The notes under the pieces were generated by a model that was given only the letters and a program-made list of their open reading frames with translations, had not been told where the DNA came from and made no database searches. A program made the translations under genes and the position numbers. From Burkholderiaceae bacterium (lineage in GTDB: Bacteria; Pseudomonadota; Gammaproteobacteria; Burkholderiales; Burkholderiaceae_C): a stretch of 46,762 nt of DNA. Of the stretch, positions 26,960 to 35,240 are shown piece after piece. The stretch spans positions 1 to 46,762 of the forward strand of contig JAIEMS010000034.1 of the NCBI GenBank assembly GCA_019751915.1. Direction: 5' to 3'. The first letter of the stretch is position 1, and every line of letters starts with the position of its first letter.

Positions 26960-27673
26960 ATGAACCACACCACAGTCAATGCCGACCCAGCCGAACTGGC
27001 CAAGTTCTCCGATCTGGCCCACCGTTGGTGGGATCCTGAAAGCGAGTTCCGACCCCTGCACCAAATCAATCCATTGCGGCTTGAATGGATCAATGGCCTG
27101 TCTGCACTGCAAGGCCAGCGCGTACTCGACGTTGGCTGTGGCGGTGGTATTTTGGCGGACTCTATGGCCCGCAAAGGGGCGAATGTGCTTGGCATTGATT
27201 TGTCGACCAAAGCATTGCGGGTAGCCCAATTGCACGCTTTTGAAGCGCAAACCCCGAATATCGAATACCGTGAAATCAGCATCGAGGCTTTGGCCGATGA
27301 GCACCCCAGTAGTTTTGACACCGTGACTTGCATGGAAATGCTGGAGCATGTGCCCAACCCAGACTCTGTGGTACAGGCCTGCGCCAGATTGGTCAAACCC
27401 GGTGGCTGGGTATTTTTTTCGACCATTAACCGCAATGCCAAAGCCTTCATGCTGGCGATTGTGGGGGCCGAATACCTCCTGAATATGCTGCCGCGTGGCA
27501 CCCACGAGTACGCCAAAATGATCAAGCCGAGCGAGTTGGCCGCCAGTTGTCGCAGTGCCGAGTTGGATCTTGTCCAAACCAAAGGCCTCGAATACAACCC
27601 ACTGACGCAAAGGTACTGGCTGAGTGCCAATACCAGCGTCAATTATTTGTTTGCAACCCAGCGGGCTTTTTGA
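26960..27673 (+). CDS. ubiG: Ubiquinone biosynthesis O-methyltransferase
   Basis: A 237-residue SAM-dependent methyltransferase carrying out both O-methylations in ubiquinone synthesis. It has the UbiG opening (ELAKFSDLAHRWWDPESEF), SAM motif I RVLDVGCGGGILADSMA, and the CMEMLEHVPNPDSVV and TINRNAKAFM blocks. gph starts 9 bases after its stop. The ubiG-gph pairing downstream of ompA and gyrA is widespread in betaproteobacteria. Confidence 0.95.
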   Translation: MNHTTVNADPAELAKFSDLAHRWWDPESEFRPLHQINPLRLEWINGLSALQGQRVLDVGCGGGILADSMARKGANVLGIDLSTKALRVAQLHAFEAQTPNIEYREISIEALADEHPSSFDTVTCMEMLEHVPNPDSVVQACARLVKPGGWVFFSTINRNAKAFMLAIVGAEYLLNMLPRGTHEYAKMIKPSELAASCRSAELDLVQTKGLEYNPLTQRYWLSANTSVNYLFATQRAF

Positions 27674-27682
27674 GGGATTGCG

Positions 27683-28348
27683 ATGCTTGAAAACATCCGT
27701 GCTGTGCTGTTTGATTTGGACGGAACCTTGATCGATAGCGCCCCTGATTTGGGTGCAGCCGCCGACAAAATGCGCACCGACCGTGGTTTGGCATCTTTGC
27801 CTTTGGAGCGCTATCGGCCTATGGCCGGTGCCGGTGCGCGCGGCATGTTGTCGGAAGCTTTTGGTATGACCCCAGAGCACCCCGATTTTGCTGATTTTCG
27901 AGAAGAATTCTTTGCAAATTACGAGGTGCGCTTGACCCAAAGCACCCTTGTGTTCGATGGTGTGGCTGAATTAATCAACCAACTGTTGGCGCGTCGATTG
28001 GCTTGGGGCGTAGTGACCAACAAAATGGCGCGTTTTACAACTCCTCTGATCGGTGCTATGCCCTTGTTTGCCAGTGCTGGTGCAGTCATCAGTGGTGACA
28101 CCACGCCCCATGCTAAACCCCATCCCGCCCCCCTACTCGAGGCCGCAGTGAGGCTGGGAGTTGCACCACACCAGTGCATTTACGTCGGGGATGACGAGCG
28201 CGATGTGGTGGCAGGTTTGGCTGCCGGTATGACCACAGTAGCTGCAACCTACGGGTATTTGGGTGAGACGACCAGTTTTCAGCATTGGGGTGCCCATGCC
28301 GCAATTAATTCTCCCATCGAGCTCTTGCAATGGCTCGATGGGGCCTAA
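27683..28348 (+). CDS. gph: Phosphoglycolate phosphatase (HAD family)
   Basis: A 221-residue HAD hydrolase removing phosphate from 2-phosphoglycolate. Motif I is LFDLDGTLIDSAPDLG, a KPHPAPLLEAAVRLG block carries the conserved Lys, and motif III-type YVGDDERDVVAGLAAGM ends the fold. It is translated right after ubiG. Its stop codon doubles as part of the probable -10 box of ssrA. Close HAD phosphatases with other substrates cannot be fully excluded. Confidence 0.88.
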   Translation: MLENIRAVLFDLDGTLIDSAPDLGAAADKMRTDRGLASLPLERYRPMAGAGARGMLSEAFGMTPEHPDFADFREEFFANYEVRLTQSTLVFDGVAELINQLLARRLAWGVVTNKMARFTTPLIGAMPLFASAGAVISGDTTPHAKPHPAPLLEAAVRLGVAPHQCIYVGDDERDVVAGLAAGMTTVAATYGYLGETTSFQHWGAHAAINSPIELLQWLDGA

Positions 28349-28351
28349 AAT
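28324..28351 (+). promoter_or_regulatory. Probable ssrA promoter overlapping the gph stop
   Basis: CTTGCA (28324-28329) and TAAAAT (28346-28351) with a 16-base spacer, 9 bases before the tmRNA 5' end. The -10 box contains the TAA stop of gph. Confidence 0.55.
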
Positions 28352-28360
28352 AGATATTGA

Positions 28361-28747
28361 GGGGCTGCCCTGGTTTCGACGTGGGTTCGGAATCGGCGTG
28401 GTGCATGTCGAGCTTGATTGGCGCTCGTAAATCTGCATTCAAAAAACTAACTGCAAACGACGAACGTTTCGCACTCGCTGCTTAATTGCCAGTGAGCCTT
28501 GCAACAGTTGGCCGATGGGCTGGGCAAGGGGGTTCTGAGCAATCAGTGCCTCCCGGCTGCAAGGATAATTACATGGGCTGGCATTCATCCGGGTACCTTG
28601 GATGGATGCGAGAAAATAGGGTACTGGCGACCGGTGTAGCGTGCGACTGCGCGATACCGGTGGCAAGACTCAAATCAGACCGCTAAACATGTAGATCTGC
28701 CCGGTAAAGGCTTGCGGACGCGGGTTCAATTCCCGCCAGCTCCACCA
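28361..28747 (+). ncRNA. ssrA: Transfer-messenger RNA (tmRNA)
   Basis: A one-piece tmRNA that rescues stalled ribosomes with SmpB. The 5' end reads GGGGCTGCCCTGGTTTCGAC and pairs with the 3' acceptor end, which finishes CCAGCTCCACCA. The T-arm GGGTTCAATTCCC lies just before it. The tag frame (28453-28485) encodes ANDERFALAA followed by TAA, the tag typical of betaproteobacteria. The 3' end of ssrA is a favoured integration site for mobile elements, and an integrase remnant lies downstream. The length of 387 bases is normal. Confidence 0.97.
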
Positions 28748-28756
28748 CCTCATAGA

Positions 28757-28794
28757 AAAAAGCCCGCCAACTAAGACCAGTTGGCGGGCTTTTT
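28757..28794 (+). terminator. Terminator of ssrA
   Basis: AAAAAGCCCGCCAACT (28757-28772) pairs perfectly with AGTTGGCGGGCTTTTT (28779-28794): a 16-bp stem ending in T residues. Confidence 0.92.
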
Positions 28795-28861
28795 CATTGG
28801 TGCATAGGTCTAAGTATCGGCCAAAAAAGGCCACTGGGATATACTGGCAGCCACCTAAAAC

Positions 28862-28904
28862 CGGGGGAACAAATGGGGGAACGATAGGCCAAAAATGGGG
28901 GGAA
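28862..28904. repeat. Three direct GGGGGAAC repeats downstream of ssrA
   Basis: GGGGGAAC occurs three times within about 43 bases (near 28863, 28875 and 28897), just before the integrase remnant. Short direct repeats at this position resemble arm-type integrase sites or island-edge sequence. No function is proven. Confidence 0.4.
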
Positions 28905-28929
28905 CGTGCTTTTTGTTCTCCCTCTACCC

Positions 28930-29106
28930 AGAAGTTCAGCCATGCCGATGCCGATTGCAAGAATGCCAAGAACATCAATGTCGGGGGCATCGCTTTGGAC
29001 TATCCCCACCGTTCGTATGAAGCGCAACAAGGCAGGTAAGGAAAACGGGGTTCCCCATTTGGTGCTACCGCCTAAACAAGCACCAGTATTACGGGCTGTA
29101 GCGTAG
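28930..29106 (+). pseudogene. Internally deleted tyrosine integrase remnant at ssrA
   Basis: Two frames recall the two ends of a P4-type tyrosine integrase. The first piece (from about 28930; KFSHADADCKNAKNI) resembles the usual N-terminal T-D-x-x-C-K-N-A-K segment. The second (28984-29106; SLWTIPTVRMKRNKAGKE then VPHLVLPPKQAPVLRAV and a stop) resembles the region before the catalytic His (W-x-IP-x-x-RMK ... H-x-VPL-x-x-QA). The catalytic Arg, His-x-x-Arg and Tyr regions are missing. A location just downstream of ssrA is where such integrases insert. Confidence 0.55.
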
Positions 29107-29227
29107 CGCTGTTCTTGAGAAACGTGTCGTTCAGTGCCCTGCGAAAAGTACCTGTTGGTATCTGGTTTGTTGGTATGTCATCGTGCCTTACGAGATGACA
29201 TGAGACAACAAAAAAGCCCCTGTGCCT

Positions 29228-29298
29228 GTGAGGTGAAGGGAATCGAACCCTCGTATGAAGCTTGGGAAGCTGCCGTTCTACCATTGAACTACACCCGC
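29228..29298 (-). tRNA. tRNA-Gly(CCC), probably degenerate
   Basis: Read on the minus strand it starts GCGGGTGTAGTTCAATGG, has the anticodon loop TTCCCAA (anticodon CCC) and a good T-arm (GAGGG TTCGATT CCCTT). The acceptor stem is damaged. The 3' strand is CACCTCA where CACCCGC is needed, which gives a C-C and a G-A mismatch and a G-T wobble. The anticodon stem also has one C-T mismatch, and the bases after the discriminator are AGG, not CCA. It is probably a decaying gene; tRNA-Gly(UCC) could read GGG codons instead. An unusual but working tRNA remains possible. Confidence 0.75.
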
Positions 29299-29336
29299 AA
29301 AGACCGGCTATTTTAGCGTAGAAATTTTTTGCCACT

Positions 29337-29369
29337 CTTGCCCACGCACACGGGGGTGCAGTGGGCAAG
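29337..29369 (-). terminator. Strong hairpin after the helicase gene
   Basis: CTTGCCCAC (29337-29345) pairs with GTGGGCAAG (29361-29369), with further GCAC/GTGC pairing inside. It is 17 bases past the helicase stop. No T run follows on the minus strand, so it may act as a 3' stabilising hairpin rather than a classical terminator. Confidence 0.5.
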
Positions 29370-29385
29370 TAGCCGGTATTGGCTT

Positions 29386-31137
29386 TTAACGGTTAAACGA
29401 ACCGCCGCGTGGGCCACCAGTACCACGGGGACCACCACGACCGCCGCCACCGCCGCCACCGCCGCCATATCCTCCGCCACCAGCATATCCGCCTCCACCA
29501 CCGTAACCACCGCCGCTACGGAACCCACCGCCCCCACCACGGCGGCCGCGCTCTGCCATGCTGTCCACGCTGGTACGCATGGGGTCTGGCTGTCCTGACG
29601 GGCCAGAGCCTCGGCTCGACGGCATGCTATGGCCACCGTGCGTACCCAAATGGGCGTTCTCACGTGGCGGCTGGGCATCGCTAAAACGGCCTGGGCCACC
29701 CGGACGACCACCGCGTGCTGGGCCTTGGTTGCTGCGTGGCCCAGCAGGAGCACCGCGCGGTACATTGCGCCCGCCGCCTGCATTGCGTTGACCGTTGCCG
29801 CCATTGCCATTGCTACCACCGCCGGGCTTACCACCACGGTCGCCTTGAGGGGCTTTACCAGCGCGCATGCGCTCCATCATTTCGCCGCGTGCTGCCTTGG
29901 CTGCCGCCTGCATCACGTCACGGCTCGGGGGCTTGCCCGCACCGCCCCAGATGGTTTGGCGACCCATCGCAATCGGTTCGGCCTTTTCACCATCTTCAGG
30001 GCCAAAGCCTTCGATGACCTGCACTGGAATCGTCTGCTTGGTAAAGCGTTCGATGTCCATCATGAAGCCTTCTTCGTCCATGCAAACCAGACTGACTGCC
30101 TGACCACTGGCACCGGCACGGCCCGTGCGACCAATGCGGTGAACATAGTCTTCTGAGACGTTAGGAATTTCGTAATTGACAACATGCGGCAGATCGTCAA
30201 TATCAATGCCCCGTGCCGCAATATCGGTAGCCACCAATGCGCGCACATCGCCGCTCTTAAAGCCTGCCAGCGCCTGTGTCCGAGCGCTTTGGCTCTTGTT
30301 GCCATGCAATGCCATTGCAGTGACACCATTTTTCGTCAAAAACTCGGCCACGTTGTTGGCACCAAACTTGGTGCGTGTAAACACCAACACTTGGCTCCAG
30401 TTGTGCTCTTGGATGATGTGCAGCAGCACTTGTTTTTTCTTGCCACGTCCCACGGGGTGAATCACTTGCGTGATGCGCTGCACAGTGGTGTTGCTGGGCG
30501 TGACCTGAATGCTTTGCGGGTTTTTGAGCAGCGTGGCGGCCAAATCGCGGATTTCGTCGCTGAAAGTGGCCGAGAACAACAGGCTTTGTTTTTCTTTGGG
30601 CACCAGTGCCAAAATCTTTTTGACATCATGGATAAAGCCCATGTCGAGCATGCGGTCGGCCTCATCCAGCACCAGTACCTGCACGGTCGACAAATCCAGA
30701 AAACCCTGTTGCTGCAAATCCAGCAAACGCCCAGGTGTGGCGACCAAAACGTCCACACCGCGTTTGATGCGGTCGATTTGCGGGTTCATGCCAACGCCGC
30801 CGAAAACCACAGTGGAATTCAAATCAAGGTATTTACCGTATTGGCGCACCGATTCTTCGACCTGTGCAGCCAACTCGCGGGTTGGTGTGAGCACCAAAGC
30901 GCGCACGCCCTTGCCACCAAACTTGCTTTTTGGCCCTGCCTCAAGAGACAGGCGATGCAACATCGGCAGCACAAAAGCGGCTGTTTTTCCTGTGCCCGTT
31001 TGTGCCCCAGCCAACAAATCGTGGCCTTGCAGTACCGCAGGAATGGCCTGCGCTTGAATTGGGGTCGGTATTTCGTAGCCCTGCTCGTGCACAGCTTTCA
31101 TGATGGCCGGAGCCAAATTCAGATCGTCAAATGTCAT
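29386..31137 (-). CDS. rhlE: DEAD-box RNA helicase, RhlE type
   Basis: A 583-residue helicase. The Q-motif region is [10 protein letters not shown]...[14 protein letters not shown], motif I is [11 protein letters not shown], motif II is [13 protein letters not shown] and motif III is SATF. Motif VI is [16 protein letters not shown]. The C-terminal ~130 residues are basic and glycine-rich with RGG-like runs (low complexity, repeated GGG and GYGG), typical of RNA-binding tails. It helps remodel RNA and ribosome assembly, often at low temperature. I used the ATG at 31137 (MTFDDLN); the ATG at 31155 is in frame. A long structured leader lies upstream. Confidence 0.9.
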   Translation of the reverse strand: MTFDDLNLAPAIMKAVHEQGYEIPTPIQAQAIPAVLQGHDLLAGAQTGTGKTAAFVLPMLHRLSLEAGPKSKFGGKGVRALVLTPTRELAAQVEESVRQYGKYLDLNSTVVFGGVGMNPQIDRIKRGVDVLVATPGRLLDLQQQGFLDLSTVQVLVLDEADRMLDMGFIHDVKKILALVPKEKQSLLFSATFSDEIRDLAATLLKNPQSIQVTPSNTTVQRITQVIHPVGRGKKKQVLLHIIQEHNWSQVLVFTRTKFGANNVAEFLTKNGVTAMALHGNKSQSARTQALAGFKSGDVRALVATDIAARGIDIDDLPHVVNYEIPNVSEDYVHRIGRTGRAGASGQAVSLVCMDEEGFMMDIERFTKQTIPVQVIEGFGPEDGEKAEPIAMGRQTIWGGAGKPPSRDVMQAAAKAARGEMMERMRAGKAPQGDRGGKPGGGSNGNGGNGQRNAGGGRNVPRGAPAGPRSNQGPARGGRPGGPGRFSDAQPPRENAHLGTHGGHSMPSSRGSGPSGQPDPMRTSVDSMAERGRRGGGGGFRSGGGYGGGGGYAGGGGYGGGGGGGGGRGGPRGTGGPRGGSFNR

Positions 31138-31388
31138 ATCAAGAGAGGCGCCCATCCGGGCGCTGGGTATCGGCCTGTCGTGACAACCGGGTATCGGCTG
31201 CCGAGCCAGTGTTAGGCTGATAAGGTTCAAGGGTGGGAGCCAGCAATTGCTTGCGTCGTCCCCAGCAGACTGCTGATGTTGCACACAACTGGAGTGTGCA
31301 ACGGGAGGATATTGTCGCATGCGCCGATAATCTGGTTTTGTTGGCAGAAACCTCTGCCGACGTTTTGCAGGTTTGATTGACACATCCG
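31138..31388. promoter_or_regulatory. Structured intergenic region between rhlE and ettA
   Basis: About 250 bases between divergent genes. It holds a 9-bp hairpin (GTTGCACAC 31278-31286 / GTGTGCAAC 31294-31302) and a CAGCA/TGCTG hairpin (about 31263-31276). Two near-repeats of GGGTATCGGC lie near 31166 and 31189. On the minus strand it would be a long folded 5' leader of the helicase. A stretch there (ACCCTTGAACCTTATC ... TAAC ... TGGC) recalls the 3' half of a TPP riboswitch, but the CTGAGA element is missing. Its nature is undecided. Confidence 0.45.
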
Positions 31389-33050
31389 ATGGCCCAATAC
31401 GTCTATTCCATGAACCGCGTCAGCAAGACCGTGCCGCCCAAACGGCAGATCTTGAAAGACATTTCCCTTTCCTTTTTTCCTGGAGCCAAAATTGGCGTGC
31501 TCGGGCTAAACGGCTCTGGCAAATCCACGCTGCTGAAAATCATGGCGGGCGTGGACAAAGAGATCGAGGGCGAAGCCCTGCCCATGCCCGGCTTGACCAT
31601 TGGCTATTTGGAACAAGAGCCCAAACTCAATCCTGAACACACGGTGCGCGAGTCGGTCGAAGAGTCGATGGGCGCAGTGTTTGCCGCCAAAGCACGACTC
31701 GAAGAGGTCTATATCGCTTACGGTGCAGAAGATGCCGACTTTGATGCCTTGGCTGCAGAGCAGGCCGAACTCGAAGCCATCATCGCCACCGCTGGCACTG
31801 ACTCGGAACACCAGCTTGAAATCGCAGCCGATGCGCTGCGCTTGCCACCGTGGGATGCCAAAATTGGTTTGCTGTCGGGCGGTGAAAAACGCCGTGTTGC
31901 GCTGTGCCGACTGCTACTGTCCAAGCCCGATATGCTGCTGCTGGACGAGCCAACCAACCACTTGGATGCCGAATCGGTCGAATGGTTGGAGGTATTCCTC
32001 AAGCGATTTACTGGCACTGTGGTGGCAATTACCCATGATCGCTACTTCCTCGATAACGCTGCGGAATGGATTTTGGAGTTGGACCGCGGTCGTGGTATCC
32101 CATGGAAGGGCAATTACAGCACTTGGTTAGAGCAAAAGGGCGACCGACTGGCACAAGAGCAAAAGAGCGAAGAAGCCCATGCCAAGGCCTTGAAGAAAGA
32201 ACTCGAATGGTCGCGCCAAAACCCCAAGGCACGCCAAGCCAAGAGCAAGTCGCGTTTGGCCCGGTTTGAGGAATTGAGCGATTTTGAATACCAAAAACGC
32301 AACGAAACCCAGGAAATTTTCATTCCTGTGGCCGACCGTTTAGGTAGCCAAGTGTTTGAGTTCAAAAACGTCAGCAAGTCCTTCGGTGAGCGCCTGCTGA
32401 TTGAAAACCTGAGCTTCAACATCCCAGCGGGTGCCATTGTCGGCATCATCGGCCCCAACGGTGCTGGTAAGTCAACACTGTTCAAACTTTTGGCCGGCAA
32501 AGAGCAGCCCGACAGCGGCGAGGTGGTGGTTGGCTCGACGGTCAAAATGGCCTTTGTCGATCAAAACCGCGATGTGTTGGAGAACGAAAAAACCGTCTGG
32601 GAAGATGTCTCGGGTGGACTGGACATTCTCAATGTTGGCAAGTTCCAAATGGCCAGCCGTGCCTATTGCGGACGCTTTAACTTCAATGGCTCCGACCAGC
32701 AAAAGAAGGTGGGCATGCTCTCGGGTGGTGAACGCGGCCGCCTGCATTTGGCAAAAACACTGATTGCCGGTGGCAATGTGTTGTTGCTCGATGAGCCTTC
32801 CAACGATTTGGACGTTGAAACCCTGCGCGCCCTTGAAGATGCACTGCTTGAGTTTGCCGGCACCGTGCTGGTCATCAGCCATGATCGCTGGTTCCTTGAC
32901 CGTATCGCCACGCACATTTTGGCTGCCGAAGGTGATAGCCAATGGACGTTCTTTGATGGCAACTACCAAGAGTACGAAGCCGATAAGAAAAAGCGTCTGG
33001 GCGAAGAAGGCGCACGGCCTCACCGCATGCGCTTCAAGGCGCTCAAGTAA
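31389..33050 (+). CDS. ettA: Energy-dependent translational throttle protein EttA (ABC-F)
   Basis: A 553-residue soluble protein with two ABC domains. The first has Walker [10 protein letters not shown], signature [13 protein letters not shown] and Walker [16 protein letters not shown]. The second has [25 protein letters not shown] and [14 protein letters not shown]. The region between them contains the charged P-site linker ([20 protein letters not shown]). EttA binds the ribosomal E site and gates the first peptide bond according to ATP/ADP level. The start [13 protein letters not shown] is the family form. Confidence 0.94.
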   Translation: MAQYVYSMNRVSKTVPPKRQILKDISLSFFPGAKIGVLGLNGSGKSTLLKIMAGVDKEIEGEALPMPGLTIGYLEQEPKLNPEHTVRESVEESMGAVFAAKARLEEVYIAYGAEDADFDALAAEQAELEAIIATAGTDSEHQLEIAADALRLPPWDAKIGLLSGGEKRRVALCRLLLSKPDMLLLDEPTNHLDAESVEWLEVFLKRFTGTVVAITHDRYFLDNAAEWILELDRGRGIPWKGNYSTWLEQKGDRLAQEQKSEEAHAKALKKELEWSRQNPKARQAKSKSRLARFEELSDFEYQKRNETQEIFIPVADRLGSQVFEFKNVSKSFGERLLIENLSFNIPAGAIVGIIGPNGAGKSTLFKLLAGKEQPDSGEVVVGSTVKMAFVDQNRDVLENEKTVWEDVSGGLDILNVGKFQMASRAYCGRFNFNGSDQQKKVGMLSGGERGRLHLAKTLIAGGNVLLLDEPSNDLDVETLRALEDALLEFAGTVLVISHDRWFLDRIATHILAAEGDSQWTFFDGNYQEYEADKKKRLGEEGARPHRMRFKALK

Positions 33051-33100
33051 GGCGGCCTCAGCGCTCTTGCTTGACTGCTGGTTTTTCGGGAGGTTGCGCC

Positions 33101-35203
33101 ATGCCACAGTCTGAGTCCAGTGCCAAAACGGTGTTCAGGGCTTGCGTCGTTAACGCCGTGCGCGGTGGCGATGCCCTCATGGCGCAGCTTATTGAGCTGA
33201 CCCGCACAGCACTGAGCGAGCAAGAGTCAAGCTGCCGCGAGCCTCAGCAGCGCAATCTCGTTGGCGACGCGCTGCGCTTGCTCCAGCAGCACGAGGCCGA
33301 ATTGGTCAAAGCCTACCCGATGGCTTTGCTAGAGGTTTTTGCCCAAGGACCGGCAGTGCCGACCCATGCACCGGCTGTTTCTGGTCATGCCAGCCTGACG
33401 GGGATGGATTTTGGCGAGCTGTCTTTGGTCGATGATGCCCAAGTGCAAGCACAGGTCGATTTGTCGCGGGCACAGCAACAGGCACAGCACACCACCGATG
33501 CAGTCTTGGCTGAATTGAATGCCTTGGTCAGCGCGGCCCAAGGCTTGCACCGGGTACAGCCCGAGCGCAACCCCCTGCGCCCAGAAAACTACCTTCGCGC
33601 CTTGCAGCAGACCGTAGCCCAAACGGGTGTCCCTGCCGCCATCGGCGAGGTATGGATGCCACCGATGCGTGATTTTCTGGGGCACCAATTGGTCGCGGTG
33701 TACCAAAGTGCAGTTCAAGATTTGCACAGCCACGGGGTTGAGCCGGTCGGTTATGGTCTGGCACCGGCGCTCTCGGGGCGCAGCTCCAGCGGGCGCAGCG
33801 CTGACCCGATACACAGCCATTACGCCGCCTTAGAGCCAAGATTTAGCAGCACCGACTGGGGCGATACCCCTGAGATCAGCGTGCCGACCCAAGAGGAGCT
33901 GCTCACCGCAGAAATTTTGCGCCAGTTACTCAGCGGCGGCGGTAACCTCTACGAAGCCCCGCCAAGTGTTTACGCAAGCCCGATCGCTGTGCCCGCAGGC
34001 CCTACTGCATGGGCCGCTCCCGATCCGGCGGTGCAGGCAACCCAAGTGGTGCAGCGCATGGTGCAAAACATAGCCCAGGATGCTCGCTTACCGGGGCCAG
34101 TCCAGCGTGCGGTGCAGGCATTGGAGCCAGCCATCGGTCAATTGGCGCGCATTGACCCCTCCTTTTTCAGTGACGAGCAGCACCCAGCACGCCGCTTACT
34201 GGATGAATTAACGCAGCGCAGCATGGCGTTTTCTTCAGAAAACACGCCCGGATTTGGCCGCTTTATGCAGCTCGTCCATCAAGCCGTCGCCCATCTGACC
34301 GGGCAAACTATTACCAGTGCGGCACCGTTTGCCTCGGTACTCAAGGCGCTAGAAACAGCATGGCAAGTGCAACAGCAACACGAAAAGGCGCTGCAGCAGC
34401 ACCAACAACTGCAAGCGCGCACCGTGGCGCAAACCGATCAGCGCCAGCAGTTGGCACAGAGGGTTGCAGCCAACATCCGCGCCTTGCCTGAGGTTGGGCA
34501 AGTGCCGATGGAGGTCATGGATTTCGCTGCGGGGCCGTGGGCCGAGGTGGTGGCGCAGGCGCAGATAGCAAACCCACAGGGTACCGATGACGATCCGGGG
34601 GGCTATTTAGCACTGGTGCCTTGGTTGTTTTGGAGCGTGCAGACGGGCATGGCCCATGCCGATTCCCAGCGCGTAGCGCAGAATTTTCCGGGGCTGCTGG
34701 AAACTTTGCAGAAAGGCCTGCGCCAAATCAACCACCCACCGGCCCAAATCAACGCGGTAGTGGACTTACTGCAAGGTTTACACAGGCAGGCGTTGGCTGC
34801 AGCACAAGCACCTGTAGCCAGCGCCAACAGTGTTCCTACGATCCCTGTCCTTGACCAGCGGCCCACCGCAAACGCTGTTGCCGATGCTGGCATTGACATC
34901 GTGCTGGAAGATGCTGGTGATGTGGATTTTTTGCTCGACTCTGCGCCACCGCTGAAGCCAGCCAGCGGTCAAGCTGCTGGCACTGCGCCTGTGCCAGTGG
35001 TAGCCGAGCAGCATTTTGGTGTGGGGGTGTGGGTTGAGCTGGTCAGCAGCCACAAAGTGGTTCGCACCCAATTGACGTGGGCCAGCCCACAGGGGACGCT
35101 GTTCTTATTTACAGCCCCTGATGGCAGCACGCAATCGATGACACTGCGAACGCGTGACCGGCTGCTGGCCGAAGGCAACCTTCGCATGTTGCCGCCGCCG
35201 TAG
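33101..35203 (+). CDS. DUF1631 family protein
   Basis: A ~700-residue cytoplasmic-looking protein of the DUF1631 family, known mainly from beta- and gammaproteobacteria. It is rich in Gln and Ala and largely helical. The C-terminal module has a PilZ-like look (FGVGVWVELVSSHKVVRTQL followed by TWASPQGTLFLFTAPDG and ...LRTRDRLLAEG). The start is the ATG at 33101, behind a GGGAGG ribosome site (33089-33094). Family function is unknown; a link to cyclic-di-GMP through the C-terminal part is only a guess. It follows ettA by 50 bases. Confidence 0.8.
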   Translation: MPQSESSAKTVFRACVVNAVRGGDALMAQLIELTRTALSEQESSCREPQQRNLVGDALRLLQQHEAELVKAYPMALLEVFAQGPAVPTHAPAVSGHASLTGMDFGELSLVDDAQVQAQVDLSRAQQQAQHTTDAVLAELNALVSAAQGLHRVQPERNPLRPENYLRALQQTVAQTGVPAAIGEVWMPPMRDFLGHQLVAVYQSAVQDLHSHGVEPVGYGLAPALSGRSSSGRSADPIHSHYAALEPRFSSTDWGDTPEISVPTQEELLTAEILRQLLSGGGNLYEAPPSVYASPIAVPAGPTAWAAPDPAVQATQVVQRMVQNIAQDARLPGPVQRAVQALEPAIGQLARIDPSFFSDEQHPARRLLDELTQRSMAFSSENTPGFGRFMQLVHQAVAHLTGQTITSAAPFASVLKALETAWQVQQQHEKALQQHQQLQARTVAQTDQRQQLAQRVAANIRALPEVGQVPMEVMDFAAGPWAEVVAQAQIANPQGTDDDPGGYLALVPWLFWSVQTGMAHADSQRVAQNFPGLLETLQKGLRQINHPPAQINAVVDLLQGLHRQALAAAQAPVASANSVPTIPVLDQRPTANAVADAGIDIVLEDAGDVDFLLDSAPPLKPASGQAAGTAPVPVVAEQHFGVGVWVELVSSHKVVRTQLTWASPQGTLFLFTAPDGSTQSMTLRTRDRLLAEGNLRMLPPP

Positions 35204-35240
35204 CGCTTGTGGTGTACCTAGTGGAAGAACGGGAATTGGA

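Noticed and set aside
28670-28990. 106-residue open frame on the minus strand
   Set aside because: It runs antisense through the tmRNA 3' end and terminator. The WRELNPRPQ-type sequence is a familiar spurious translation of stable RNA genes.
29072-29368. 98-residue open frame on the minus strand
   Set aside because: It is the translation of the tRNA-Gly region (SSMVERQLPKLHTRVRFPSP is a known artefact of tRNA-Gly DNA) and has no ribosome site.
31190-31260. TPP riboswitch on the minus strand
   Set aside because: Only a ~30-base stretch resembles the 3' half. The CTGAGA element and proper pairing are missing, and the downstream gene is a helicase rather than a thiamine gene.
31138-31388. 6S RNA gene
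   Set aside because: A CCTTGAACC-like piece and a GCCGATA piece occur, but in the wrong order and without the long closing stem.
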